Below, piece after piece: positions 50,239 through 60,191 of a stretch of DNA of 64,000 bases. The DNA lies in NCBI GenBank assembly GCA_017454335.1, contig JAFTDE010000025.1, forward strand, positions 1 to 64,000. Reading direction: 5' to 3'. The first letter of the stretch is position 1; each line of letters begins with the position of its first letter. This DNA comes from Bacteroidales bacterium. GTDB taxonomy: Bacteria; Bacteroidota; Bacteroidia; Bacteroidales; UBA932. The translations under genes were made by a program, and so were the position numbers. A model generated the notes under the pieces. That model worked only from the letters and a program-made list of their open reading frames with translations. It did not search any database and was not told the origin of the DNA.

Positions 50239-51318
50239 TTATTTAACTTTCGAATCACAGTACCAGCAGCGGTAGGATCCGTCTTCCAGGCGGCGGAAAC
50301 GCCGCGGCACCTGTTCGTTGTTGCAGATGCACTTGAGGTTGGTGCAGTGCAGGGTGGGATCGTCGACCGGGGTGTCCCCTTCCGGCATCTTGTGCGCGGG
50401 ATCGTTCTTCCAGTCGATCAGGCTGCAGATCAGCGCCATGCGGACGAACTTGCCGTTCTCCACCTGGCGGAAGTAGGCGGCACGCGGGTCCGCATCGACT
50501 TCGGGCAGGATCTCGTTGACGCGGGGCAGCGGGTGCAGCACGGCCATCTTGGGCTTGGCGAGGCGCATCCGCGCGGCGTCCAGCACGAAGCTGTCCTTGA
50601 CCCGGTCGAATTCGTCCTCGTCCAGGAAGCGCTCTTTCTGCACGCGCGTCATGTACAGCACGTCCAGCTCCGGCATCACCTCGTCGATCGTGCGGACTTC
50701 CTTGTATTCGATGCCGCGCTTGTCGCAGACGTCATGCTTGATGTAATCGGGCAGGCGCAGCTCGTCCGGGGCGATCAGCACGACCCGGATGTCGCGGTAC
50801 AGCGACAGGGCCTTGATCAGCGAGTGGACGGTGCGGCCGAAGCGCAGGTCGCCGCAGAATCCGATGGTGATCCCGTCGATGTGCCCGAGTTCGCGCTGGA
50901 TGGTCAGCAGGTCCGTCAGGGTCTGGGTCGGATGGCTGTGGCTGCCGTCGCCCGCATTGATGATCGGAACCGTGGAAACGCCGGCGGCGGCCAGCGGCGC
51001 CCCTTCGATGTAGTGGCGGATGGCGATGATGTCCGCGAAACAGCCGACCACCCGGACGGTGTCCTGGACGGTCTCCCCCTTGCTGACGGAAGAGTTGCGC
51101 GCATCCGCGAAGCCCAGCACGTTGCCGCCCAGTTCCATCATGGCGGCGGTAAAGCTCAGCCGCGTACGGGTGCTGGGTTCATAGAACAGCGTCGCCATCT
51201 TGCGGTGGGCCATGCTCCCCTGGTAGCGCTCGCGATGGGCGATGATATCCTGGGCCAGGTCGATGATCTGGTCGATCTCTTCCTTGGTCAGGTCGGTAGG
51301 GTCAATCAGGTGCTTCAT
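50239..51318 (-). CDS. pyrB: Aspartate carbamoyltransferase with C-terminal zinc domain
   Basis: 359 residues. The catalytic chain shows FYEPSTRTRLSFTAAM, GDGSHSHPTQTLTDLLTI and AVLHPLPRVNEILPEV. About 35 extra residues at the end carry Cys325-x4-Cys330, Cys332 and Cys351-x2-Cys354. These match the zinc-binding domain of the separate regulatory chain PyrI, but no allosteric domain is present. The gene is the last of the pyr block; 11 bases later the pectinase fusion begins. Confidence 0.92.
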   Translation of the reverse strand: MKHLIDPTDLTKEEIDQIIDLAQDIIAHRERYQGSMAHRKMATLFYEPSTRTRLSFTAAMMELGGNVLGFADARNSSVSKGETVQDTVRVVGCFADIIAIRHYIEGAPLAAAGVSTVPIINAGDGSHSHPTQTLTDLLTIQRELGHIDGITIGFCGDLRFGRTVHSLIKALSLYRDIRVVLIAPDELRLPDYIKHDVCDKRGIEYKEVRTIDEVMPELDVLYMTRVQKERFLDEDEFDRVKDSFVLDAARMRLAKPKMAVLHPLPRVNEILPEVDADPRAAYFRQVENGKFVRMALICSLIDWKNDPAHKMPEGDTPVDDPTLHCTNLKCICNNEQVPRRFRRLEDGSYRCWYCDSKVK

Positions 51319-51328
51319 ATTCCGTGTG

Positions 51329-51958
51329 TTACTTGATCCAACTTTCGTCCGAAGGGTTGTCGCGGAAACGCAGGATGCGCTCTTTCCAGCCCGCTCCGAT
51401 GTATCCTTCCCGCTCGGCCACTTCGACCAGGGTGTCCAGGTCGCAGAGCGAGTGGTTGACGGTGCGGGCCGCCGCGATGCGGTCCAGGCCCTTCTGCATG
51501 CCGTAGGTGAAGATGCTGACGATGCCCAGCACCTCCGCCTGCGCTTCCCGCAGCGCTTCCACGACCTCGATGGCGCTGCCGCCCGTCGAGATCAGGTCCT
51601 CGATGACGACGACGCGCGTCCCAGGGTCCATCCGGCCTTCGATCCGGTTCGTGCGGCCGTGGGACTTGGCCTCTCCGCGCACATATCCCATCGGCAGGTT
51701 CATCAGGGTCGCCGTGATGGCGGCGTGGGCGATGCCCGCCGTGGACGTACCCATCAGCATCTGGCAGTCCGGATGGTACTCCCGGACCAGCTGGGCCAGG
51801 CCGGATTCTATTTTGTCCCGCACCGCCGGGGCGGACAGGGTCAGGCGGTTGTCACAGTAGATCGGGCTCTTGATGCCGCTAGCCCAGACGAAGGGCTGTT
51901 CGGGGCGCAGGAAAACCGCGCCGATCGACAGGAGTTCTTTTGCAATGGATTCTTTCAT
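51329..51958 (-). CDS. pyrE: Orotate phosphoribosyltransferase
   Basis: 209 residues from ATG 51958. It joins orotate to PRPP. The PRPP-binding loop is VVVIEDLISTGGSAIEVVEA, the substrate region is PFVWASGIKSPIYCDNR and the flexible loop is RGEAKSHGRTNRIEG. Length is typical. It is 5 bases after pyrF and 10 bases before pyrB. Confidence 0.96.
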   Translation of the reverse strand: MKESIAKELLSIGAVFLRPEQPFVWASGIKSPIYCDNRLTLSAPAVRDKIESGLAQLVREYHPDCQMLMGTSTAGIAHAAITATLMNLPMGYVRGEAKSHGRTNRIEGRMDPGTRVVVIEDLISTGGSAIEVVEALREAQAEVLGIVSIFTYGMQKGLDRIAAARTVNHSLCDLDTLVEVAEREGYIGAGWKERILRFRDNPSDESWIK

Positions 51959-51963
51959 CTTGT

Positions 51964-52668
51964 TCAGGCGTTCAGAAAATCTTTGATGCACTGTCTGTAG
52001 GCCGCCACGGGATCCCCGGCGGCGGTGATGGGACGTCCCACCACGATGTAGTCCGATCCGATTTCACGGGCCTGGGCGGGGGTGGTGATGCGGCGCTGGT
52101 CGTCAGCACCGGCCCCGGCAAAACGGATCCCGGGCGTGACCGCCAGGAAGTCCGCGCCGCAGCGCTCGTGGACCATGGCCGCCTCCAGCGGCGAGCAGAC
52201 GACGCCGTCCAGCCCGGCCGTGCGGGCGTTTTCGGCATAATGCGCGATGGTCTCGGCCATCGGCGCGGAGACCAGCAGTTCGCGGTGCAGGCGTTCCTCG
52301 TCGGTCGAGGTCAGCTGGGTGACCGCGATCAGCAGGGGCCGCGTCCCGTCGGGCCGCACCAGCCCTTCCAGGGCCGCGCGCATCATGTCGACGGTTCCGG
52401 CCGCATGCACGTTGCACATGTCGATGTCCAGCGAGGACAGCACCTTCATGGTCTTGCGGACCGTGTTCGGAATGTCATGCAACTTCAGGTCCAGGAAGAT
52501 CCGGTGGCCGCGCTCCTTGATGGCCCGGACGATGTCCGGTCCGGCGGAGTAGTACAGTTCCATCCCGATCTTCACATACGGACGGCAGTCCGCGGGGAAA
52601 CGGTCCAGGAAACGCAGGGTTTCGTCCCGGCCGTTGAAATCACAGGCTATGATTACATCCTTTGCCAT
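51964..52668 (-). CDS. pyrF: Orotidine 5'-phosphate decarboxylase
   Basis: 234 residues from ATG 52668, making UMP from OMP. The type I signature is [19 protein letters not shown], with the catalytic Lys-Asp pair; VTPGIRF and [10 protein letters not shown] close the phosphate site. It is 2 bases after pyrD and 5 bases before pyrE. A further in-frame TTG lies two codons upstream. Confidence 0.96.
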   Translation of the reverse strand: MAKDVIIACDFNGRDETLRFLDRFPADCRPYVKIGMELYYSAGPDIVRAIKERGHRIFLDLKLHDIPNTVRKTMKVLSSLDIDMCNVHAAGTVDMMRAALEGLVRPDGTRPLLIAVTQLTSTDEERLHRELLVSAPMAETIAHYAENARTAGLDGVVCSPLEAAMVHERCGADFLAVTPGIRFAGAGADDQRRITTPAQAREIGSDYIVVGRPITAAGDPVAAYRQCIKDFLNA

Positions 52669-52670
52669 AC

Positions 52671-53582
52671 TCAAACAGTGGCTATAATATCACTCAATTT
52701 ATCGATTCCCAGTTTGTCCATCAGTTCCGGCAGGGCGGCGATGATTTCGGGGCAGGCATAGGGGTTACGGACATTCTCCGAGCCGACCTGCACCACGCTG
52801 GCGCCGGCCATCATCATCTCGATCACATCCGCAGCCGTGGCGACCCCGCCGCATCCCATCACGGGAATCCGGCAGGCGTGGGCCACCTGGTGGACCATAC
52901 GCAGCGCGACCGGGAAGATCGCCCGGCCGGAGTATCCGCCCGTTCCGTTGGCCAGGACCGGACGCCGGGCGCGGATGTCGATCCGCATGCCCAGGAAGGT
53001 ATTCACCAGCGTCAGGCCGTCCGCCCCCGCATCCTCGCAGGCGCGGGCGATGGAAACGATGTCACTGACGTTGGGGCTGAGCTTGACGAAGACGGGCTTG
53101 CGCGAGACTTCGCGCACGGCGCGCGTCACCGCCGCAGCCGCCTGCGGATCGGTTCCGAAGGCCATGCCGCCGTTGTGCACGTTCGGGCAGGAGACGTTGA
53201 CTTCCAGCACATCGATTCCCTCGCACGCGTCCGCGCGTGCGCAACACGCGGCGTACTCCCCGACGGAGAAGCCGCTGATGTTGGCGATCACCACCCCGCG
53301 GTAGATCTTCCGCAGGGCCGGGACCTTGTCCTCCACCAGCGCGTCAATGCCGGGATTCTGCAGCCCGACGGCGTTCAGCATGCCCCCGCAAGCCTCGGCG
53401 ATGCGCGGCGTGGGGTTGCCGTAGCGGGCCTCGCGGGTCGTGCCCTTCAGGCTGATCCCGCCCAGCAGGTTCAGGTCGAATGCATCGGCAAGTTCCAGCC
53501 CGAAGCCGAAGGTGCCGCTGGCCGGAACGACCGGATTGGCGAAATGCAGTCCGCACAGGGATATGCCCAGGTCCTTTACCAT
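52671..53582 (-). CDS. pyrD: Dihydroorotate dehydrogenase, catalytic subunit (class 1B)
   Basis: 303 residues from ATG 53582. The active Cys is in [18 protein letters not shown]-binding parts are [15 protein letters not shown] and [19 protein letters not shown] class 1B enzyme needs PyrK, encoded directly upstream with a 7-base overlap, and passes electrons to NAD. This fits an anaerobe. Confidence 0.95.
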   Translation of the reverse strand: MVKDLGISLCGLHFANPVVPASGTFGFGLELADAFDLNLLGGISLKGTTREARYGNPTPRIAEACGGMLNAVGLQNPGIDALVEDKVPALRKIYRGVVIANISGFSVGEYAACCARADACEGIDVLEVNVSCPNVHNGGMAFGTDPQAAAAVTRAVREVSRKPVFVKLSPNVSDIVSIARACEDAGADGLTLVNTFLGMRIDIRARRPVLANGTGGYSGRAIFPVALRMVHQVAHACRIPVMGCGGVATAADVIEMMMAGASVVQVGSENVRNPYACPEIIAALPELMDKLGIDKLSDIIATV

Positions 53583-54400
53583 AGTATGTCCTCCTTGTCG
53601 AATACGGGTCCGTCCTTGCAGACGCGCGCCACGCCGCTGCGGGTCCGGATGCTGCATCCGTAGCAGAATCCCGCACCGCAGCCCATGCGTTCCTCCAGGC
53701 TGGCCTGGCCGGGCGCGGGAAGTGCCGCGCAGAGCGCCTTCATCATCGGCATCGGACCGCAGGTATAGAAATAATCATATGCGGGAGCAGCCTGCGCGAT
53801 GGCATCCGTCACGAAGCCCTTCACCCCGGCGCTGCCGTCCATCGTCGCGATCAGGGTCCGCACCCCCAGGGCGCGGAAAGCCTCTTCCAGTACGACTTCC
53901 CCGGCACTGTTGAAGCCCAGCACGACGGTCACTTCCCGTCCGAGGGCCAGCAGTTCCCGGGCCAGCAGGTACAGGGGCGCCACGCCCAGCCCGCCGCCGG
54001 CCAGCAGGGCCGCCTCGCGGCAGGCATCGGGCCGGAATCCGTTCCCCAGTCCCGTCAGCACGTCCAGCTGCGTCCCGGCAGGCAGGGTCGACAGGAGCTG
54101 CGTCCCATCCCCCACCACCTTGTAATACAGCATCAGGCGATCATCGCTGCAGTCGCAGACCGAAATCGGCCGCCGCAGGAAGAACCCCGGAATGGCGATA
54201 TCGACGAACTGCCCCGCCCGCATCCGGAGACTCCGAGCCGCAGGGGCAGTCTGACTCCGCTCGGACTTCTCTCTAAATTCCTGTCCGACGGAGTCAGAGC
54301 TGCCCTGCGGCACCGAAAGAACGATCCGGAAAGTCGGCCGCCCGAGAGGGTCCCGGGCGACCTGAACGTTTTCAGATATGACCAGCTGCCGCTTCTCCAT
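53576..54400 (-). CDS. pyrK: Dihydroorotate dehydrogenase electron-transfer subunit
   Basis: 274 residues. FAD domain FFLRRPISVCDCSDDRLMLY, NAD-binding AALLAGGGLGVAPLYLLARE, FYTCGPMPMMKAL and 2Fe-2S ligands in EERMGCGAGFCYGCSIRTRS...VC. It moves electrons from PyrD to NAD. Between residues 32 and 57 an extra hydrophilic stretch (SSDSVGQEFREK, SERSQTAPAA) interrupts the first strands. It comes from a 75-bp palindrome in the DNA and is probably an insertion. Starts on the carB stop (TGATG). Confidence 0.93.
   Translation of the reverse strand: MEKRQLVISENVQVARDPLGRPTFRIVLSVPQGSSDSVGQEFREKSERSQTAPAARSLRMRAGQFVDIAIPGFFLRRPISVCDCSDDRLMLYYKVVGDGTQLLSTLPAGTQLDVLTGLGNGFRPDACREAALLAGGGLGVAPLYLLARELLALGREVTVVLGFNSAGEVVLEEAFRALGVRTLIATMDGSAGVKGFVTDAIAQAAPAYDYFYTCGPMPMMKALCAALPAPGQASLEERMGCGAGFCYGCSIRTRSGVARVCKDGPVFDKEDILW
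54237..54311. repeat. 75-bp palindrome inside pyrK
   Basis: GCCGCAGGGGCAG ... CTGACTCCG (54237-54259) pairs with CGGAGTCAG ... CTGCCCTGCGGC (54289-54311), and CGGAC/GTCCG extends the stem towards the centre. Two single-base bulges occur. It encodes about 25 residues of PyrK in frame, with no stop. Confidence 0.75.
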
Positions 54401-57400
54401 CAGTCCTTGTATTCTTCATCGATGGTAGAAATGCCCAGCGTAATCTCCTCCAGCACATCCAGCAGCGCCCGCACCGTCTCCAGCGCCGTGAAGATGGTCA
54501 CATTGTTCTCGACGGCGCAGCGGCGGATGCCGTACCCGTCCAGGTGACTGCTCTTCTGGTTCAGGTCGATGGTGTTGATCACATACTTGACATGACCCTT
54601 GCGCAGCGCCTGGTAAATCTCGTCGCTGCCCTCGTTGAGCTTCTTCAGGGTCTTGGTACGGATCCCGTGCTCTTTCAGGAAGGCCGCCGTCCCCTTCGTC
54701 GCCTCGATGTTGAAGCCCAGGTTGTAGAAACGGCGGATCAGCGGCAGCGCCTCCTCCTTGTCCTTGTCGGCGATGGTCGCGAAAATGGTGCCGTAGGCCT
54801 TGATGTCCATACCGGAAGCCTGCAGGGACTTGTACAGGGCCCGGTTCAGGGACTTATCGTATCCGATGGCCTCGCCCGTGGACTTCATCTCCGGGGACAG
54901 ATAGGTGTCGATGCCCGTGATCTTCCCGAAGGAGAAGGCCGGCGTCTTGACGAAATGGCGCTTGCGCTCGGGGAAATACACCTGGGTGTACCCCTGCTCC
55001 GGCAGCGAATGGCCCAGCATCACGCGCGTCGCGATCTTGGCCATCTGCACACCGGTGCTCTTGGAGATGAACGGGACCGTACGGGAACTTCTCGGGTTCA
55101 CTTCGATGACATAGACGTTCTCGTCGGCATCCACGATGAACTGGATGTTGAACAGACCCACGATGCCGATCTCCCGGCCCAGCTTCACGGTGTCGTCGAT
55201 GATCTCCTGCTTGACCTTGGGAGACAGGCTGAAGGAAGGATAGACGCTGATGGAGTCGCCGGAATGGATGCCGGTGCGCTCCACATGCTCCATGATGGCG
55301 GGGATGAACACGTTCTCGCCGTCGCAGATGGCGTCCACCTCGGTCTCCTTGCCCATGATGTACTTGTCCACCAGGACCGGGGAATTCTCGTTGATCTCCA
55401 CGGCGTTCTGCAGGTAGTGCCGCAGGGTGGCCTCGTTTCCGACGATCATCATGGCGCGTCCGCCCAGCACGAAACTCGGCCGGACCAGCACCGGATAGCC
55501 GATGTCCTCGGCCGCCTTGACACCCTCTTCCACGGTGGTGACGGCATGGGCCTTGGGCTGGCGGATGCCGGTGCGGCGCATGATGGCCTCGAAGAGCTTG
55601 CGGTCCTCGGCGTTGTCGATGGCCTCCAGGCCCGTTCCGATCAGCGGGACATTGAACTCTTCCAGCGGACCGGCCAGGTTGATGGCCGTCTGGCCGCCCA
55701 GCGTGACGATGATGCCTTCCGGATTTTCCAGCCGGATGACGTTCATCACGTCCTCCGTGGTCAGCGGTTCGAAGTACAGCTTGTCGGAGATGGTATAGTC
55801 GGTCGAGACGGTCTCGGGATTGTTGTTGATGATGATGGCCTCGTAACCGGCTTCCCGGATGGCCCAGATGGCATGCACGGTGGAATAGTCGAACTCGACG
55901 CCCTGGCCGATGCGGATGGGACCGGAGCCCAGCACCAGGATCTTCCTGCGGTCGGAGGGGATGGACTCGTTCTCCTGCTCGTAGGTCGAGTAGAAGTACG
56001 GGACGTAGGTCTCGTGCTCGGCGCAGCAGGAATCGATCATCTTGTAAACCGGGACGATGTTCTCCCGGAAACGGAGCCGGATGACGTCCGCCTCTTTCCA
56101 GCCCCAGAGTTCACCGATGAACTTGTCGCCGAATCCCATGCGCTTGGCCTCGCGCAGCACTTCCACGTCGCCGGGCGCCGCCTTCACCTTGCGCTCCATG
56201 CGGACGATGTTGTAGATCTTCTCCAGGAACAGCATGTCGATCTTCGTGCGGTCGTAGATGCGCGAGAGGTCGATGCGCAGGCGCAGCAGCTGGGCGATGG
56301 CGTGGATGCGGTCGTCCGTGGGCTTGGAAATGTATTCCAGCAGCTGCTCCTCGCTCCAGTCGTCGAATTTCTTCTTGTGGATGTGGCAGCAGCCGGATTC
56401 CAGCGAACGCATGGCCTTGAGGATGCTCTCCTCCAGGGTGCGGCCGATGGACATCACCTCGCCCGTCGCCTTCATCTGGGTGCCCAGTTCGTTGGACGCC
56501 TCGGTGAACTTGTCGAAGGGGAAGCGGGCCACCTTGGCCACCACGTAGTCGATGGCGGGCTCCGTGCAGGCGGGCGCTCCGGCCACGGTGATCTCGTCCA
56601 GGGTCAGGCCGACCGCGATCTTGGCGGTGACGAGCGCGATGGGGAAACCGCTGGCCTTGGATGCCAGGGCCGAGGAGCGGGACACGCGCGGGTTGACCTC
56701 GATGATGTAGTACTTGAAGGACAGCGGGTCCAGGGCGAACTGGACGTTGCAGCCGCCGGCGATGTGCAGGGCCCGGATCAGGCGCAGAGCGCTGTCGCGC
56801 AGCATCTGGTATTCCTTGTCCGTCAGGGTGAGGGCCGGGGCCACCACCATGGAATCGCCCGTATGGACGCCCACGGGGTCGATATTCTCCATCGAGCAGA
56901 TGGCGATGGCCGTATCGTTGGCGTCGCGCATCACCTCGAATTCGATCTCCTTGTATCCGGCGATGCTCTTCTCCACCAGGACCTCGTGGACCGGGGACAG
57001 GTACAGGGCGTTGCGCATCAGGTCCTTCATCTCCTCGGGGTTGTAGGCGAATCCGCCGCCGGTTCCGCCGAGGGTGAATCCCGGACGGAGGATGACCGGA
57101 TAGCCGATCTTCTCCGCGGCCGCCAGGCCTTCCTCCACCGAATAGCAGATTTCGGACGGAATCACGGGTTCGCCGATGCTCAGGCACAGTTCCTTGAACA
57201 GTTCCCGGTCTTCAGCCCGCTCGATGTCCTGGAACGAAGTGCCCAGGATCTCCACGCCGCACTCTTCCAGCACGCCCTTCTTGGCCAGCTGGACGGCCAG
57301 GTTCAGGCCGGTCTGTCCGCCCAGGCCGGGCACCAGGGCGTCCGGTCGCTCGTAGCGGATGATCTTGGCCACGTACTCGAGCGTCAGGGGCTCCATATAG

Positions 57401-57591
57401 ACCTTGTCGGCCATGTTGGGGTCCGTCATGATGGTGGCCGGGTTGGAGTTCAGCAGGATGACCTGGTACCCTTCCTCTTTCAGGGCCAGGCAGGCCTGGG
57501 TGCCCGCATAGTCGAATTCCGCGGCCTGGCCGATCACGATGGGACCGGAACCGATCACCATGACCTTCTTGATATCTTTTCTCCTAGGCAT
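54400..57591 (-). CDS. carB: Carbamoyl phosphate synthase, large subunit
   Basis: 1063 residues, the usual length. Two ATP-grasp halves: [60 protein letters not shown] in the first; [40 protein letters not shown] in the second; then the allosteric MGS-like domain at the end ([20 protein letters not shown]). It builds carbamoyl phosphate from bicarbonate, ATP and ammonia. Overlaps carA by 8 bases and pyrK by 1 base. Confidence 0.97.
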   Translation of the reverse strand: MPRRKDIKKVMVIGSGPIVIGQAAEFDYAGTQACLALKEEGYQVILLNSNPATIMTDPNMADKVYMEPLTLEYVAKIIRYERPDALVPGLGGQTGLNLAVQLAKKGVLEECGVEILGTSFQDIERAEDRELFKELCLSIGEPVIPSEICYSVEEGLAAAEKIGYPVILRPGFTLGGTGGGFAYNPEEMKDLMRNALYLSPVHEVLVEKSIAGYKEIEFEVMRDANDTAIAICSMENIDPVGVHTGDSMVVAPALTLTDKEYQMLRDSALRLIRALHIAGGCNVQFALDPLSFKYYIIEVNPRVSRSSALASKASGFPIALVTAKIAVGLTLDEITVAGAPACTEPAIDYVVAKVARFPFDKFTEASNELGTQMKATGEVMSIGRTLEESILKAMRSLESGCCHIHKKKFDDWSEEQLLEYISKPTDDRIHAIAQLLRLRIDLSRIYDRTKIDMLFLEKIYNIVRMERKVKAAPGDVEVLREAKRMGFGDKFIGELWGWKEADVIRLRFRENIVPVYKMIDSCCAEHETYVPYFYSTYEQENESIPSDRRKILVLGSGPIRIGQGVEFDYSTVHAIWAIREAGYEAIIINNNPETVSTDYTISDKLYFEPLTTEDVMNVIRLENPEGIIVTLGGQTAINLAGPLEEFNVPLIGTGLEAIDNAEDRKLFEAIMRRTGIRQPKAHAVTTVEEGVKAAEDIGYPVLVRPSFVLGGRAMMIVGNEATLRHYLQNAVEINENSPVLVDKYIMGKETEVDAICDGENVFIPAIMEHVERTGIHSGDSISVYPSFSLSPKVKQEIIDDTVKLGREIGIVGLFNIQFIVDADENVYVIEVNPRSSRTVPFISKSTGVQMAKIATRVMLGHSLPEQGYTQVYFPERKRHFVKTPAFSFGKITGIDTYLSPEMKSTGEAIGYDKSLNRALYKSLQASGMDIKAYGTIFATIADKDKEEALPLIRRFYNLGFNIEATKGTAAFLKEHGIRTKTLKKLNEGSDEIYQALRKGHVKYVINTIDLNQKSSHLDGYGIRRCAVENNVTIFTALETVRALLDVLEEITLGISTIDEEYKD

Positions 57592-58666
57592 TTTGCTGGT
57601 CCTCCATCATTTTGATAAACTTGTCGAACAGATACACATTGTCCTGCGGACCGGGGGCGCTTTCCAGGTGGAACTGGATGCCGAAGACCTTGTCCGCGCT
57701 GTTTTCAAAACCGGCGACATAGCCTTCCGGGACCAGGACATGGGTGGGGACCAGGGCGGTTCCCTCCACGGTGTCGAAGCGGTAGGTCTGGTTCAGGACG
57801 GCGATGTTGATCCGGCCCGTCGCGCAGTCACGCACCGGATGGTCTCCGTGCATGCCGCAGCCCATCGGCACCATCCGGGCGCCGTATTCCAGGCCGATGA
57901 TCTCCATGCCCAGGCCGATGCCCAGGATGGGGAGCTTGCCCTTCAGCTGGCTGAAGAGTTCGCGGACCTCGGGGGCCTCCAGGCCGGAGACCGGGCCGTT
58001 GGACAGCAGGACGCCGTCCGGCTTGAAAGCCAGGATGGCTTCGGCGGAGCTGTTGAACGGAACGATGGTCACGTTGCAGCCGCGGTCCTTCAGGCAGCGC
58101 AGGATGCTGCTCTTGATGCCGCAGTCCACGGCCACCACGTGGAAGCGGTGGTGGGGCGTACGCGTCACCCAGCGCTTGCGGCAGCTGACGCGCTTGAGCT
58201 GTTCGCTCGGACGCGGGGTCGCGGCAATCAGGGCCAGGGCCTCTTCCCGGGGCATTTCCGCCTCGACGATGGCCCCCATCGGCCGGCCGGCTTCCCGGAT
58301 GATCTTGGTCAGCATGCGGGTATCCACGCCGCTCAGGCAGGGAATCCCGTGCTCGTCCAGTTCCTCTTCCAGGGTCTTGGTGAAACGGAAGTTGCTGGGG
58401 GTGTCGCAGCATTCGCGCACCACCAGCCCGCCCAGGCAGGAACTCCTGGATTCGAAATCCTCATCCGTAATGCCGTAATTGCCGATCAGGGGATAGGTCA
58501 TCACGACGATCTGGTCGGCATAGGAAGGATCCGACAGAATCTCCTGGTAACCGACGACGGACGTGTTGAAAACGACTTCGCAAACCCTGCGGCAGTCCGC
58601 GGCAAAGCCGACTCCGTAGAATTCCGCGCCGTTTTCCAGCACCAGTTTTTTTGCTTTTCTGTTCAT
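57584..58666 (-). CDS. carA: Carbamoyl phosphate synthase small subunit, glutaminase Cys missing
   Basis: 360 residues from ATG 58666. The N-terminal domain ([36 protein letters not shown]) is normal. In the class I glutaminase domain the usual GICLGHQ is [14 protein letters not shown]: Gly251 replaces the nucleophilic Cys (codon GGC at 57914-57916), and H-Q is M-E. The NHG motif is LNQTY, and HPE is HLE. So glutamine hydrolysis should be lost, although CarB could use free ammonia. 7 bases after pyrC. Confidence 0.92.
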   Translation of the reverse strand: MNRKAKKLVLENGAEFYGVGFAADCRRVCEVVFNTSVVGYQEILSDPSYADQIVVMTYPLIGNYGITDEDFESRSSCLGGLVVRECCDTPSNFRFTKTLEEELDEHGIPCLSGVDTRMLTKIIREAGRPMGAIVEAEMPREEALALIAATPRPSEQLKRVSCRKRWVTRTPHHRFHVVAVDCGIKSSILRCLKDRGCNVTIVPFNSSAEAILAFKPDGVLLSNGPVSGLEAPEVRELFSQLKGKLPILGIGLGMEIIGLEYGARMVPMGCGMHGDHPVRDCATGRINIAVLNQTYRFDTVEGTALVPTHVLVPEGYVAGFENSADKVFGIQFHLESAPGPQDNVYLFDKFIKMMEDQQNA

Positions 58667-58673
58667 ATATAAA

Positions 58674-59960
58674 CTAACTAACCTGATTGTAGTCATAGAC
58701 GATCCGGCCGCCGGCAAGGGTCATCCGGACGCGGCCGTACACCTCCATTCCCGCGAAAGGCGTGGAATGGCCCTTGGAGAAGAAAGTTTCCGGATCGATG
58801 CGGTAGCGGTCCTCCAGGTCGATCAGGACCAGGTCCGCCGTTCCGCCCACCCGCAGGGGGCCGCCCAGCGAGAAAATGCGCCGGGGGGCATCCGACATCA
58901 GGGCCAGCAGGCGTTCCAGCGGCAGGATGCCGGTGCGGACGAGTTTCGTGTACAGCACCGGGAAGGAAGTCTCCAGCCCGACGACGCCCATGGCGCTCCC
59001 GGCCAGGCCCTTCGATTTCTGTTCCGCCGTATGCGGGGCATGGTCCGTCGCGATGCAGTCGATGGTACCGTCCAGCAGGCCTTCCAGGATGGCGTCCCGG
59101 TCGGCGGCCGAACGCAGCGGCGGATTCATCTTGAAGCGGCCGTCCTCCTGCAGGTCGTCGTCGCATAGCGTCAGGTAGTGCGGCGCCGTCTCGCAGGTCA
59201 CCCGCACGCCCCGGGCCTTGGCGTCCCGGATCAGGGCAACGCTCTCGGCCGTGGAGATGTGGCAGACGTGGTAGCGGCAGCCGTATTGTTCGCACAGGGC
59301 CAGGTCGCGTTTGATCGGACCCCATTCGCTCTCGGAGCAGATGCCTTTGTGGCCATGTTCGGCGCAGTAGCGCCCATCGTGGATATAGCCTCCGTTCAGC
59401 AGGGAATTGTCTTCGCAGTGCGCGGCGATGATGGCGTCGATCCGGGCGGCCCGCCGCATCGCGGTGGCCATGAGGGTCTCGTCCTGGACGCCGCTGCCGT
59501 CATCCGAGAAGGCGACGCAGTCCAGGTTCAGTTCGCGCAGGTCGACCAGTCCCTTCCCCCGGCGTCCCCGGGTGATGGAGGCGTAGGGGCGCACCGGGAC
59601 GACGGCGTCCCGGTCGATGATGGCCTGCTGGACCGCCAGGTTTTTCGGGCAGTCCGGCACGGGATCCAGGTTCGGCATCGCGCAGACGATGCTGTAGCCG
59701 CCCCGGGCGGCCGCGAGCGTTCCGGTGCGGATGGTTTCTTTTTCGGGCTGGCCGGGCTCGCGCAGATGCGCGTGGATCTCGGCGAAAGCGGCACTGACGA
59801 CCAGCGACGCCGCGTCGATGATCTGCGCTCCTTCCGGGACGGGAAGGTCCGGACCGATCGCCGCCACCTTGCTCCCGCGGACCAGGATGTCCGCGCGGAT
59901 CAGGGCACCGTCGAAGAGCACGGAGCCGCCTCTGATGAGGATTACTTCTGCAAAAGGCAT
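58674..59960 (-). CDS. pyrC: Dihydroorotase (type I)
   Basis: 428 residues. The metal site starts FAEIHAHLREPGQPEKETIR (the first Asp of the usual VDxHxH is Glu-Ile-His-Ala-His here), and continues with IIAAHCEDNSLLN, CRYHVCHISTAESVALI, CETAPHYLTLCDDDL and CIATDHAPHTAEQKSKG (catalytic Asp). It cyclises carbamoyl aspartate. It is the first structural gene of the pyr block; a terminator and a leader ORF lie just upstream. Confidence 0.95.
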   Translation of the reverse strand: MPFAEVILIRGGSVLFDGALIRADILVRGSKVAAIGPDLPVPEGAQIIDAASLVVSAAFAEIHAHLREPGQPEKETIRTGTLAAARGGYSIVCAMPNLDPVPDCPKNLAVQQAIIDRDAVVPVRPYASITRGRRGKGLVDLRELNLDCVAFSDDGSGVQDETLMATAMRRAARIDAIIAAHCEDNSLLNGGYIHDGRYCAEHGHKGICSESEWGPIKRDLALCEQYGCRYHVCHISTAESVALIRDAKARGVRVTCETAPHYLTLCDDDLQEDGRFKMNPPLRSAADRDAILEGLLDGTIDCIATDHAPHTAEQKSKGLAGSAMGVVGLETSFPVLYTKLVRTGILPLERLLALMSDAPRRIFSLGGPLRVGGTADLVLIDLEDRYRIDPETFFSKGHSTPFAGMEVYGRVRMTLAGGRIVYDYNQVS

Positions 59961-59966
59961 ACAAAC

Positions 59967-59993
59967 AAAAAAAAGACAGCCCCGGAGGCTGTC
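59967..59993 (-). terminator. Attenuator-like terminator in the pyr leader
   Basis: On the minus strand GACAGCC (59987-59993) pairs with GGCTGTC (59975-59981) around a short loop, followed by eight T (59967-59974). It lies just 6 bases before the pyrC ATG and is itself preceded by a run of T (59994-59999). Confidence 0.75.
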
Positions 59994-60002
59994 AAAAAAC
60001 TA

Positions 60003-60098
60003 TCATGAGAAGGAAACATTTGCGCCATCGAAGCTCTTAACCCCGGGGATACTCGGACAGTTGTTGTAAGGTTCAATGGCTCTCATGTCTTGCTTCAT
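60003..60098 (-). CDS. Pyr leader peptide, 31 residues
   Basis: ATG 60098 to TGA 60003: begins MKQDMRAIEPYNN and ends ANVSFS. A TATCTTTG element ends 5 bases before the ATG. The stop codon is directly followed by TAG, a T-run and the terminator at 59967-59993, so the ribosome at the stop can touch the hairpin. The layout is like the pyrBI leader of enteric bacteria, where low UTP slows polymerase at T-rich stretches and lets the ribosome block the terminator. Whether the peptide itself has a function is unknown. Confidence 0.55.
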   Translation of the reverse strand: MKQDMRAIEPYNNCPSIPGVKSFDGANVSFS

Positions 60099-60103
60099 TT
60101 GTG

Positions 60104-60111
60104 CAAAGATA
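60104..60111 (-). promoter_or_regulatory. -7 element TATCTTTG of the pyr operon
   Basis: TATCTTTG on the minus strand, 5 bases before the leader ATG. It lies within the 155-base gap between the pyr leader and purE. Confidence 0.65.
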
Positions 60112-60191
60112 GAAAGAAATCCCTTTCGCCGGCAACATAGTTATCAACTTTTTTCTGTTGAAAACTTCTCGCCCGCGCGGGCATGGTTTTG

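Noticed and set aside
54544..57615. A 1023-codon plus-strand open frame
   Set aside because: Antisense to carB, which has all expected motifs. The translation is low-complexity (many His, Asp, Gln, Val, Leu) and has no domain.
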